Source of the DNA: Rotaria sp. Silwood1
Taxonomy: Eukaryota; Rotifera; Eurotatoria; Philodinida; Philodinidae
Length of the DNA: 64,000 nt
Assembly (NCBI GenBank): GCA_905250075.1
Contig: CAJNOP010000009.1
Span: 4,483,310 to 4,547,309 of the forward strand
Direction: 5' to 3'
The notes below the pieces were generated by a model that was given only the letters and a program-made list of their open reading frames with translations, searched no databases and was not told the DNA's origin. Below, in pieces: positions 1 to 12,949 of the stretch. The first letter of the stretch is position 1. Each line of letters opens with the position of its first letter. The position numbers and the translations under genes are program-made.

Positions 1-51
1 AATAATATTTTGAGTTTCATTCTAATATACAGTGTGATGAAATTACAATAC

Positions 52-536
52 CTGTCCTTTCTTAAGACCCCACGTTCCTCCTGCTTGAAAATCAGTAACA
101 GGATTTTCAACCAAATATTGACGGGGTCGAAATTCAACGTGTGCACCAAGAGCATCACCTATTGCCATTCCGATCATAGACCCATGGACTCGGTCTAATA
201 TCTTTTCATTGAGTGGACTTGGTGGTTGTTTCATGTCATTTTCTAATTCGTGTGGCATTTTTATAAATTTTGCATTAAGATCATGATATTGAAGCTCGAG
301 CCAGGACTTATCTAAATAGGTTTAATTAGAATTAATAGAAGGCATTGTCTCTTCAGCTCAAAAACTTTTTTTTGTTTCCAATTGTCTTCATATTTCAATT
401 TAATATAATTACCTGATAAACTGACGCTTTGTTCTCCTTGGAAAAAATTATCTTTAAATGCTTCACTTGATTTGAATTGACTTGATTGAGCCTGACGAGT
501 TTTTGATGATTCTAAAAACATTTCAATGCACAACAC
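52..536 (-). CDS. ADP-ribosylglycohydrolase family protein, 5' exons (partial)
   Basis: Two exons are visible: 413-536 (or from the internal Met at 521) and 52-311. The junction uses donor GTAATT after residues SVSLS and an acceptor TTTAG, and the split codon gives Asp, so the frame is kept. Exon 2 carries the family signature around MIGMAIGDALGAHVEF, then GGTWGLKKGQ directly before a GTATTG donor. In this family the next residues are normally the metal-binding W-T-D-D-T-S, which would lie in the next exon to the left of the window. Known family role: removal of ADP-ribose from proteins or related substrates using Mg2+ bound by Asp/Glu residues. The gene is truncated by the window edge, so catalytic residues cannot be checked. 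The N-terminal ~60 residues are Ser/Gln-rich and not recognised, and the start codon is uncertain. Confidence 0.75.
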
Positions 537-3500
537 TGATGATCACAATAAAATACAATCATTATTAAAGAAATATCGTTACAAAAAAAATCGAATGAAA
601 TCGAATCAATGATCGAAATTTGCTGTTCTTTTCCAATGAACTACAATTTTGTTCAGTACTCATTCTTATGTGTGATGCTTGAAACTGAGTTTGTTTTTAC
701 TTTGTTCGATTCGTTTAGTTTGAGCAAAACGTTGCCTTCTAACATCTGAATAATCTCATTATATGATCAGTCAAATACCTTTTGAAGATAAATAACGAAA
801 CGTCATGTGTGACGTGATTATGCAGGCTTGTTTTGCTTGTTTTTCTATCGTTGACAAGATGATTGACTCAAAATAAGTAACGCCTCACTACTTTTCTTTC
901 TCATCATCAATCCTCGTTCCTACTACGTCATTTGTAAATGAAGCATTGTACAAGAAATAACAGAAAAATATGAAAAATATTTTTTATAATCACTTGTATC
1001 TGTTTTCAATAAAAAGAGAACAGTATAAGAAAAACTTACTTCTTCTAATCATGTCATGAATATGTTGTACATTGCTTTTGAAATTCTTGATAGTTTTAGA
1101 CATGCTAATGGATGAATGTGCTTGCTTCCTTTTTTGTCGCTAAAGAGTGAGTTATCGTGAAAAGAAAAAATTTTTTTCTTGTTCGTTTTTGCTTCACCAC
1201 ACAGTGCATATCGTGCAGCCTACCTGTTGTTTTTTTTTCGATATTCATATCGACAACGACAGAAACACAAAAAACTTATTTGAAACGAAGCATAAAATAA
1301 CATGTGTCACATTATAGATTGCTTTTTCTTCTAGAGAATCAGAACATGAGAAATATATTTCAATCATTCGATGTGAAAAGGTTTGTAAGATGGGAAGCGA
1401 AACCTGTTGACCGTGTCAAAGAGAAAAAAAAGTTTTTATGTGTCACCTTTACTCACTCGAACATTTAAACAGAGTTAAAATCTAACTCAAGCTAGGAAGT
1501 AACAAGAAAAATATTTTGTTTGTTAACAATATTGTCTTGGGAGATTGCAATATTTTTTTAATCGAATAGTACGAATAGAAATATTTTGAAATTAGACTAA
1601 ATGATTTCCCATAAATTACAAATGTGTAATATACGACGACTATATAATCAGAATTTTTAATACTTTTTTTAAATCTCGCTCAATTTTAAGAATTCCACAT
1701 AGATTCAAGTTTTCAATGCAAAATTAAACTGAAGATTTCGAGTTGAAAAATGAGTTTTATTAAGTCAGATGGAAAAATCAACAGATATTGCTTGAAATAC
1801 TTAGAAAATCATTTATCTATTGAAATGTTAATATATATTTCTCAAAGAAATTCACCAAATTACTGTTTATATCTTGAAAATTGTATACTTTGGCTTATTT
1901 TACAATAGATGCAAAAGAAGAAAAATACGATTTCTTCATTGTTTACACTGTTCTGTATTCATTACTTAATGAAAGACTTCGACAATATAAATTAAGTTAT
2001 GGATGAATCATTGATGTTGTTTTCGACACGTTCTTGTTCTTTTTTTTGTAACGGAACGAATACATTTGAATAGACAATGAATAATTAATCGATTCAAATA
2101 TTGAAGCTTTTCTTGACGGTTTAAATGAAGAAACGAAAGATCTTTTTCTTCAATAATAATAGTCAATTAGAGTCTTGTGTACATGGATTTAGAAGGCAAT
2201 CATTTGAGACAGCAAGACAAAACTAATAATAAATTTTCATCGTTTAAAATCGTTTGCATAGAAGATTTATTGTAATACAAATAAAAATATTTTGATGATA
2301 AAAATCTCCCTGCTTTTTTTTTAAACTAATTATTATCTGAAAATTTATGAAAAATGGAAAAAAAAATGAATCAAACATTGATTAGACTATCAGACCGTTT
2401 TTTGTATTAATTTTCAGATTGCTTTAGCTGTTTATCAAGACTATATCTCAATGGGACAATCATGGTTTTATAGCATTTGTATTAGTTTAAAAAAAAAAAT
2501 TAGTAAAACTGCACTGATATGAAGCTAATTGTCCATTTTATTAAGAAAATAGAATAATTATTGTTCTAGAATGAGTGTTCATTTTGTTTCTGTTAAGATC
2601 TGTTCTAAAAGAAGAATAACATTATATTTGTTTATGTATCATTTAATTCCTATTCTGTTTGTTTTTGCTTTGTTCTTCATATAGCATTGATCTAGTATAA
2701 ATGTTGGTCTGCTTTATTATCATGGATTCATTTTCACAGGTTAAAATTTATAATCAGATATTATTCGAGCAAATTCATTTTATTAATTAAAGATGAATCA
2801 ATTTAATTCTTATCATCCTTTTTTTAACTGAAATAATACAATAAGTATAAACACTAGCTCTTAAATCATCCACTGTTTAATTATTTCAATTAAAAAATGT
2901 TAATGAAATGTTCATTTCTTTAAAAATGAATGAAATAAAAAAGACATGAAAATATTTATTAATTACATTATAATCATTATGGGACTAAAGTTATTGAATG
3001 AGTAGTTTATACAAATTTCATTTCTTTATTAATGTAATTAACAAATAATTTTGATGACTGATGACAATTTATCGATGATAATGTCAAGATAAATTAATAG
3101 AAGGAGAAGAAAAACTGCTTGAAATGTTCAACGAATTTTTAACATGACTACAAATATTCAACTTCTTATTAGACACTGAATTTGATCATGGAAAATTATA
3201 TGGCAGAGAATAATCATGATTTTTTTTTGTATTTCATCGGTTCGAATCAATTGTAAAAAACAAGAGACTATTTCTTGTTTCTTAAGAAATATTTTCTTTC
3301 CAACATTTTAAATGAAGAGATCTACCATTTGATCATAGGAACAAATCTACGGCGTTTACTTTCATTGTTATTGATATTTTTTCTTTTTTGTAGTCACAGT
3401 CATATTTATTGGCAATCGAAGAACGAATCTTTTGCTTGATCATTATTTCAAAAAAGAAAAAATCTTCATGGGCTGACAATTTGTATGTTTTCGTCAACTG

Positions 3501-6500
3501 AAATCCATCTATTATCACATTTTCAATTGCATTGTGTAAGAGACTAGACTAGTCTGAAGCATCTGTAACCGTAATGAGTGATGCAACTATTTAGTAATAG
3601 CAATTTTATTAATAATACAAATTTTATAGTTCGAACTTGTTTTCTTTCTTATGTTCCACAGCATTGAGTAATAATAGTGAAATTATTCAAATGTTACTAA
3701 ATTAATCTTGATTGAATTTTTATGGATAAAAAGCAGTTATTTCTTTTTGAATATTGTCATAGTATACAATTTATTTCAGGTGAGAAAACAGTTTGCGATG
3801 AACTCAGTTAAATTATCATTTTTCCATTTGCCTCCTAGAAAAATTTATTTTAATTGATATTATTTTTTACTGATTGCTTCGAAATCATTTTTAGAAAAGA
3901 ATTTTTAGTGAAGAAATTTGAATATTACTTGAATTTCATAATGAAAAATCTTAATTATTCATATCGAAGCTTGGTTAAACAATTTACTAATGAGAATTAA
4001 ATATTAATATCATAATTTGTTGCAAAATAAACTATTAAAATCACATACAAATCTGAAAAGTAATGAAAATGATTGGCCAGGTTCTCGATGAATGATATAC
4101 GGACAGTTTCAGCCAGGAAATTTTAGAAAATAGTAGGAACTGGGAAAAATTAATATGATATTCAGAATTTTGTGATTTAATAATCCTGATTCTGACTAGA
4201 AACGACAATAAGCAAGGAAAACTGACTACCGAACATGATCATCAGTTACCTACTTCTAAGTTTCTCTTATCTTACAGAGTTTTTCTACTGGAAGTTCAAA
4301 ACAAATCATTGACTTAGGTCTTCACAAATTCACTTACAGTATCACTAACTTCATTTGATTGGCTTTTTTATTTTGAGATAAAATTCTACTTATTGACATT
4401 TCTAAAAACAAAATTGTATGAGAGTATACGAGATAGACTGAATTAACCCTTTCAGAATATGATTCTTTTTTCTTGAAGTCAAATAATGAAATATGAAATC
4501 AGTTAAAGTGAATTTATTAGTAGTGCTAGTTAGATCAATGATCAAGAGTATGCATAAATAGATCTAAAACTGTTTTGGAATAAGAAATGTTCTCCCCTGT
4601 TTTATCCTATTTATTTGTTTGCATCCAAAGAAAATCGTTTATTATTCAAATGAAGAAAAAACATTTTTATAAATGTCATTATTAAGTACAAATGAACTAG
4701 CTCAAATTTTACTATTACACTTTCAACAACTTTCAAGTTTCGATCTACTATTATCTGTTAACACGACGGATGACAAACACAAGAAATCCTAATGCATTGT
4801 ATTTTTTATTTTAATGATGTTTCAATTAATTACCAGTCCTGTTAATATGAAACATCAAGATAATGAAAAAACTATTTTTGTGAAAACAGTGACGAGAACT
4901 TCTATGTTATTTGTTTAAAATTTTAACCATATGAAATGAAGGAATGCAGCCATTAATGATATCAATTCCCTTACGATCATTGAAGACTGTTGATAGACAT
5001 ATCGAGTGTGAATTATATGTGTTTATAACTCACGCCTATTTATAGTTTATTTTACATAACAATCATAGATAGTAAGCCAATACTTCAACTACTAATGAAA
5101 ATTTATTGTGAGAAGTCACTGACAATGAGCAATCTAATATAGATTAAGTTGAAGTATGAAAAAAAAAATTTTTTTAGATATATCTCTCGTTATAAAAAAA
5201 ACCAAATTGCCTTGTTAATACATTTCATCAATTATCAAAAATACATTAAAATATGATTGTTGTCTTTAATCAAGACTAAAATCAGGTTAACTAAAGAAAA
5301 AGTAATGAAAACAAACGGTTTCTTTATAAAAAATTGTACTTAGTGGAATATATTGATGATACTGCTCTTAAGAAATTCAGTATATGTCATTGTATTTATG
5401 ACAACAGTGTAAAACTAAAGAATTAAATATAACTATTGTAATAGAATTTTAAGTGACAAGTGATTTAGTGTAAATATTGACTGATCTAGACGATTTCTGA
5501 ATATGTTTTGTTCTTTATTGAAATATTTCGATGCATTTTTACTATTTAGTAGAAAAGTTGAATATTTCAGAGAGATTATTTATTTACTGATGAGGCGCTA
5601 TCTGTTTAATCAATCCTACTGATTGAAGATGATACTTACATAAAAACATTTGTTAAAAATTTAAACAATCGATCTTTGAGTTATTAAAGTTCAATCTTTC
5701 AATTTTTACATACGTTAACCTCTTCGAAATAAGTGATCATAGATCGTTAAAGTTTCTTACTCATTGATAGAAGTTTATTAAAAGAAAAATAAATATTCAA
5801 TATTCTTGTCATTTTCAATTGACGATGTCACGGTATATTGCTCTTAAATTCAATTATGAAATCGGCAATGCAATCAAATAACTCTGTAAGGATTATAAAA
5901 TCAAGAACAAAATGTTAAAACAAAACTCTTATGAAAAATGTTTCTTCTATTTCTGTAAATATATAAAAGAACAAAAAAATAAATATAGTTAAGGCAGCAG
6001 ACATCAAAGTACTACTGTATTTTTCGTTTGAACTCTAAATGCAATACTTGTATTTACTTCTGAATTAATATCTACTGAACTAATGTAAAGTCTTCATTAA
6101 ATTCTATCGATTTGTATCCTGTTTTCATGATACAGATCTATTATTATATGTACATTGTACAAAAATGAAAGCAAGTTTTTCTTGCAGTTTGTTATCTTGA
6201 TTCGAACTTTAATCAATATGGGAAGCATTATATTTTATCCATTTTCTTCGTGTTCTGCTAATTTCAGAATCAATTGTATTCAGAATAATACATAGAAGAA
6301 AAAAAAATCAATTAACGTCTGTATATCAAAGAAGCTATATTATATTTTACTGGATGACATAAACATATTCTGTTTGATCAATTTGTAAAAAAACATTTTT
6401 CGAGTATAAAAAAAATTAAACAGAAACAAAAAAAATTGTTTATTTTTCTTTATTTGAAAACGAATTCAACCAACGAATTTTGATTTCATAGATTGAATTG

Positions 6501-8321
6501 TGTTATTTTTTGAATCAAACTTATATTTGAAGAAGATATAACTATAGATGTGATTCACTGGGATTATATTTTGATGAATAGAAACAAGTATCTCAAGTGC
6601 TTCTAACATATTTAGTTACATATGTATTATATTTGTTTGAACACGATGATAGTCAACAGAATCAAGATGACTAATTAGTGAAACTTTTGTGTAAGATAAT
6701 TTGCAAAGACTCTATTCATTAGTTTGTTTCATCTAAAAATGTCTGAATTTTGCGAATACAATCTTGCTTCCTATAATCATTAGACTTGATCTATCCATAT
6801 GAGCAAGTTTACAGAAATTTTTTTAATGAATCTTTAAAATTAGAAGTTTCGAAACTAGAATAGATTGAAATCAATTCATAAAATAGAGATACATCAATAT
6901 TTTCATGAAGTAATAAAGTCTCTAACTTAAATTTCGTCTTGAAGAAAGGATTTCTGTTAATTTTATTTCTAGCCTATCGAAAGTAAGTTATGATTCCGTT
7001 GAAAGACAATCTCTAACAGAATAGGTGTTGATGATGTTAGAGGTATGCATTAAGTTTGTATATTTTTTGTTCTTCTAATAATCGAATGAAAAAGTAACCA
7101 AGGAGTTATTTATTTTACTTTTCTTGCTTCGAATGATCGCATAAAGAAACTGTGTTAAATTTTTAATTACTTTTCTATTTGTATTTTACATAGAGATATC
7201 AAAATATTATTATTCTTCTTATCAAAATAATATTGAAAAGTATGACATTCTTTTTTTCAAATAGAAAAAACAAAAATTTTTGTTTTATATATGTGACAGT
7301 AAGACGACAGTCACACAAATTATTACAATCTTGGTTGAAAAGCACGTCGAATATACATTCAAATACTATCATCACGATCAGTAAGAAATGTAACTTTCTC
7401 AACAGTACAACTATGATAGATTGCTTTTGTAAGGAGTTTTGTTTTAGTATTAAATAGACTTTATTAAGATTAGAAAAATATGAGAGAATCTCACATCGAA
7501 AAGTCTTTTCAATCGAGTTATTTTTTCTTATTTTATTTTAGTTTATCTGTTGCAGGATATTGAAAGAAGACGTTTGATTGAATGTTTTTTCCTGTTCATA
7601 TGATAATCCTATTATTTCTAATGAGGGAATATATTCAAGTGACAGAAACTGTTTGACTTCACATTATATATACGAGTAGATCTCGGTAATACTAAGAAAA
7701 ACTTGAAAATATTCATATCCATTATCTACTTATCAAGAATTACAGCTTTTGAAATGAGATTTTTCTAAGGGTAAGTTATTTTGGAAAAAATCGAAAACAA
7801 ACAGTTTCGAACTAAAATTATGTCTATAGGTACATTTGATAGTCATTAGACAGTTCTGGAAGTTTTAATGATAATTCAAGCATATTTAATAGTGTGTGCT
7901 CCTTTGGTAAACCGCCGTATTTTTAGATATTGAATAGGTCAAGAAAGACATGTTTGTTCTTGTTAATATTTTTAGGACTATCCAATGACTATTAGAGACA
8001 CTTATAGGCCTAATTTCAATTCAAAGTTCTTACTTCAGATTTTGTAGAAAATGATTTGTTCTCAGTAAAAATTTCATTAAAACTGTCATCATTCTTCAAT
8101 AGTAGGCTGTAGGTTCGAATTCTTATAAATTTTTCTTAATCTCACCGAGAAGCACGGATAGCTTGAATGCGAAGTCAAATGATGTCCAACGGTTAGATAT
8201 ATTTCTTCGCTCAATAAGTGTAATTTTCGCGAAATAATTATAATTATATCTTCTATAATAGATAAACAAAGATTCAATGAATTTTTCTAGATATTGATTT
8301 TTTACGAGAAACGAGAACGTA
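537..8321. other. Long gene-poor AT-rich stretch
   Basis: About 7.8 kb with no ORF above 75 codons that looks like a protein, no exon chain I could join, and no strong repeat. It is rich in A and T runs. The few ORFs (near 3333-3518, 7199-7457, 8089-8277) have low-complexity translations and overlap on both strands, so I treat them as chance. It may hold regulatory sequence for the flanking divergent genes; nothing specific is visible. Confidence 0.6.
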
Positions 8322-11300
8322 ATGATTACGTATACACTGACTTTACTTTATTATTTTGTTCTTATCGACGGAAAGCATTTTAACGGGGGTACCATTCAAT
8401 GGGAGCCGATAAGTCCTTATGCAAATTCCTCCACAGTTCCAATTACTATCACACAGATATACTCATGGGCGTACCCGACTATAAGTTGTGCAACAAATGT
8501 ACCGATTTCAACTAGTGGAAGAAGTAATGCAAATGCTAATTTGACATGTACGGCTGACTGTTCAACTGATGGTGGCTATTCAACTAAACCAGTTAATATT
8601 TTAACTGACTGTACTTCAACCAGTTCAGCATTAGGTATGATGACAAGTGAACGATCAGTCAATATTACATTGACGGCTGATGCACATTTTTACTTATCAT
8701 ATATGGGAAGTGCTTGGGTAGGACTGAATTATCCAGCTCAAACTGGTCTTCAATGGTCAATAACAACTTTCATTGATCTTCGACTTCGAGGTGATGGTTT
8801 CATTAACACTCCACCAGTGGCAAGCGTTGTTTCTCCACAATATGCTATTGTGAATACATCTACTCAGATTAAAATTCCTGTTTCGGATGCCAACGTCGGT
8901 GATGATGTGCGTTGTCGATGGTCAAAATACATACCAGGAGTTAATCGACGAAGACGATCAGTTGAAGACAAACATCGCCAGTATAAAGCTTTTAGACATG
9001 TCTATAAAAAATTGTTTATAGACTCAGAAACTATTCATATTAGAAACAAAAGAGGTGGTTGTGGTAGCTGCTCTAGTTGGTGTGCAAAAGGATGTTCTTG
9101 CAGTTGTTCCGGTTGTATCGGAACTACTTGTAATGGTTCAAGTTGTACAAAAAATAAAGGTTGCCCATCATTATCAACTACTGTTGCAACGACTACTACC
9201 GAAACTCCTGGAACATTAGCATCAACAATATCGTATGCAACACGACAAGCCATTGATGAATGTGGTAGTATTTGTTATCCAGGCAGTTTACCGAACGGCA
9301 CAACGTTGTCCAATTGTACTCTGTCGTTTATAGGATTAGTGCCTAATACTTGGTATGCAGTTGCTATTCAAGTAAGTAACTTATTTAAAACAAAGTTGAA
9401 ATTCAACTCAAAAGCTACTGAAGTTCACAACCATTCAAAAAAAAAGTCAGTGCTTCATCTTAAATGAGGCAATCATTATTTTGAAATCTTTTTCTAAGTG
9501 ATAACTGTTTCAGAGTATCTTTGGGTCCAGAAACGTTTTTTTACTAAGTTTAAAGAGTATGTATAAATAAGGCCCAAAATCTCAAAATCGATTTTAGACT
9601 AGAAGCAATCATTTCATATGATGCTTTCAGAATAGGTTGAAGATGTAATAGTAGAGAACATACGATGAAATTTTCATGAGATATGAACCAAAAAAGTGTC
9701 ACAAAAAGTAGTTAACATAACCACTCAAAGTTTTCTACGCACTTTCATTATATATATATTTTATTTTTCTTACTTTTGAAAAAGCATATCAGATTGTAGG
9801 ATCTTATGAAATCCTTTTGCTGTTAAAACTCCTATCTCTTCAGAGTGTTTCATGATACTAAACTTATCACTTTTAGCCTCCCACAGAAAAGTAAGAGTTT
9901 AAAAAAGAAGAGAAGCAAGGAAGTATATCCTTGCTTTTCAGCTACATTTCGAGATGGTCTACGATTTATTAACAGATCCCATAGCTCGATATCTTTCCTA
10001 CAAATAGTACTAATAATAGTTCTGGAAAGAAAGTCAGTCTTCCTTAAGGGTCTTGCGCTCAACTTTCTAAGCTTTTCATACACTAATTAACCACACACCA
10101 GCCACCAGTGCAAATGTATGTCACAACATAGTCAACATATTTTTGAACTGGTCGTTAGAGATAGCCGTTAGTCACGTATCCACGGTCATTCTATTACTGA
10201 TGATAGTGAGATTTTTTGAATACGGTGCCTGTCGATAGGTGTCGAACAACGTATCCATCAAGACATAGTAGCTCTGAATTTAAGAAAAAAAAAGGTTTCT
10301 TTCAGGTCTTACAGCCTAGCATACGTTCTCAAAAGCAACAAAAATAAAATATATAGAATAGTGACTCACAGAAAACTGTGCATTGTTATATTAACTTTTT
10401 CTGTGACATTTCTTTGATGAATATCTTATGAAAACATCATGATATCAAGCTTCAAATTTCACCATACCCTTCCTACTACATCTTTGAGACTCTAATATTT
10501 CAAGATGAAATTCAATTCTTTTCTATTTATATAGGTAGAAGATTTTATCAATTCATCAAGTAATACTCCAATGAGTTCGGTACCAGTTCAATTTTTAATT
10601 TATGTCATGCCGGAACCATTCTGTCCACAGTCACCACAGATTATCCCTGTTACAGATTGTATGGAAGTTCTTACTGGTATTGCAAAGAGTTTTAATATTT
10701 ATGCCATGACGATGTGTGACCCAAATGACGTTGATATTGACGAAATTGTTGTCACAAATGGAATATCTGGTATGGTAATTGGAAGTCTGACGAAATCATC
10801 TTCAAATTCATCATTATCCTATAAAACTTTCACTTGGACACCACAAGCTAATCAAATTGGATTACAAGAATTGTGTGTCGTTGCCTTCACAGAGTAAAGT
10901 CTTTTTTTTTACTAACTTTTATTCCATGTATGATGTCGTGATCCTATTAACTAGAGAACAAGTACAATCATCAGAATATTGTATCACATTCGATGTAGTA
11001 ACATCATTTGTACTTTGTATACCAATAACAACAACGACAACAACTACATCAACAACAACATCGACAACCTCAACAACATCCACATCCACAACCTCAACAA
11101 CAACTACAACCACAACCTCAACAACAACTACATCCACAACCTCAACAACAACTACATCCACAACCTCAACAACAACTACAACCACGACGACTTCTACATC
11201 AACATCCACCACAAGCACTACAACTACTAGTACCACAACAACAACGTCGACTACAACTTCTACTACATCCACCTCAACATCAACTACTACAACTTCAACG

Positions 11301-12949
11301 ACAACCACCACTTCAACTACTACCACGTCAACAACATCTACGAGCACAACAACGTAAGTAATAGTAGAATACATTTCAATCTTGAGAAAGAATCGATTTC
11401 ATACTATGCATTCTCAAATGACTTTCCAAGTTTCAAGTAACTAATGCATATATATGTATATAAACTTCACAATTTTGTTAACATCTCAAAAGGTTGCCTT
11501 AGAGATTTTGATTTGAATGAAATTTTACAAACAATCGATATCAGCCGAAGATCTTATGTTCTTTTGTTTTGTTGTCCTAGAAGGATGAAATGAAAGTGTC
11601 TTATTTTATATTATAGGACTACAATGACAACAACCCAAAGTCCAGGTAGGATCTGTGAACATCTATTAGTAATTTACATGAAATCTAGACATAGACTGGT
11701 TATCTCCCAATCACTAGAAACTTTTTGAAAATTTCTGAATTACTAAATGTTCATTCTTTTTATCCGGTGAGGAAAGAAAATCCTAGTTGATATGTTAGTC
11801 TTTTATTCGAAAATTCAGTTCTTGTCATTTGTTATTTTTCAACAACTATGGCATGTTATTTTAATCTTTTCTTATATATTAATCTATATATCAGTTGTCA
11901 TTTTTAAATAGGAAATCCTATAAATTGGCCACTGATTTTGGGCTTGTCATTATTGGGTCTACTTATGATTATATGCTGTTTTTGTTGTTTATACCGTTTT
12001 CTTTGGTAAGTTTTGTCTGAAATAATAAGAAAAATATAGTGCTAGGAAATATTTCGTATTTAACATACATTGTACTTTTCATAGGATTCCTGCTGAAAAA
12101 AGCCGCCGACGAAAGCGAATAAATGATATAATCCAACAACGCAAATATCTACTATCCAGCACACAAGACATGACACAATCATCAGCAGTATTTTATCGAA
12201 GCCCCCGAATAATCGAACGAAATAAAAGTTCTCATGCTCGCAATGTACTCAATAAAAGTGCCGATGTCAACAATTCTTTCGCACGAACACAAATAAATCA
12301 AAACATGCCAATAGAAACTTCTATTGTAAAGAATGCAGATAATATTAAGATTGTACAAATAACTAAAACTGAAGGCCCACTTGAGTCTGGAAATACACCA
12401 AGAGAACAGGCAATAGAGAATGTCGATGATATCATACCAGCTCTTCGATCCTCTACAGTGAAGGTTCAACATGTAAGAAAATTATCAAATAACAATCAAG
12501 ATATCAATTCAGAAGCTGTGCTTCCACAAGAGCTACGTGTTTTATCAACATCATCAACTAAAAATCATCAAGTTACGGTCACGAAAATACCTCGTACTAA
12601 CACTGCTGGAACTCAATCAACGCCAATCATTGATGCTAAACTTCATGATCACGAGAAAAATCAACAAAATGTTAGGCTTTCTTCTAACACTAAAAGTGCT
12701 AATGTTACAGCCATACGTATCATTAATGCCCAACCAGAAAACAATCATCTTAATTCATCTGTCAATCAACGAGCACGATCATCGTCCATTAGTACTGTTA
12801 ATGTTCAGAAATTGAAAAGAGCAGCCACTAAGTTACAATCAACAGTAAATCATTCTAAGCCTAATATGTCTTCAACAACTAACAAAACCAAAACATTCAA
12901 TAAAGTGGCTGTGGTAAAGCTTTCAAGAAAACGTTCTCAATCTTCATAG
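8322..12949 (+). CDS. Mucin-like type I membrane protein with conserved invertebrate ectodomain
   Basis: Six exons: 8322-9371, 10535-10893, 10955-11353, 11617-11645, 11912-12005, 12085-12949, total 2796 nt, 931 residues, frame kept at all junctions. Residues 1-20 form a signal peptide. The ectodomain (from GGTIQWEPISPY through ERSVNITL, NTPPVASVVSP, DECGSICYPGSLP and VEDFINSSSNTPMSSVPVQF) resembles an uncharacterised family I recall from molluscs, cnidarians and amphioxus. Between RCRWS and DECG sits a ~105-residue insert with RRRRS at 209-213 and ten cysteines at about 247-281. Exon 3 encodes a Thr/Ser tract (about residues 495-605), a likely O-glycosylated stalk. One transmembrane helix follows (NWPLILGLSLLGLLMIICCF, about 615-640), then a basic stop-transfer KSRRRKR and a ~280-residue Ser/Asn/Gln-rich cytoplasmic tail. 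Exon 4 is only 29 nt. Likely a cell-surface protein; ligand unknown. Confidence 0.85.
9635..10490. repeat. Degenerate inverted-repeat (MITE-like) element in intron 1
   Basis: Within the 1163-bp first intron of the mucin-like gene, the sequence at about 9635-9765 is matched in reverse complement at about 10365-10490. Paired pieces include AAGATGTAATAG with AAGATGTAGTAG, GTGTCACAAAAAG with ATGTCACAGAAAAAG, and TTAACATAACCA with TTAATATAACAA. The middle ~600 bp is unpaired and holds no coding sequence I recognise. Ends and target duplication are not clear. The arms are diverged, so this is an old insertion that explains the length of this intron. Confidence 0.45.
11085..11190 (+). repeat. 24-bp coding tandem repeat in the Thr/Ser stalk
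   Basis: About four copies of a 24-bp unit (core CCTCAACAACAACTACATCC plus CACAA) inside exon 3 of the mucin-like gene. The unit is eight codons, so copy-number change keeps the frame. It lies in a wider (ACN)n tract from about 11026 to 11353. Apparent long Val/Asp-rich ORFs on the opposite strand here are a by-product of this repeat. Confidence 0.7.

Noticed and set aside
9850-10090. Overlapping 77-81 codon ORFs on both strands
   Set aside because: They lie inside intron 1 of the mucin-like gene within a repeat-derived region and have no recognisable motif.
10919-11374. Long minus-strand ORF of Val/Asp/Glu
   Set aside because: It is the antisense reading of the Thr/Ser repeat in exon 3 of the mucin-like gene and has no independent support.
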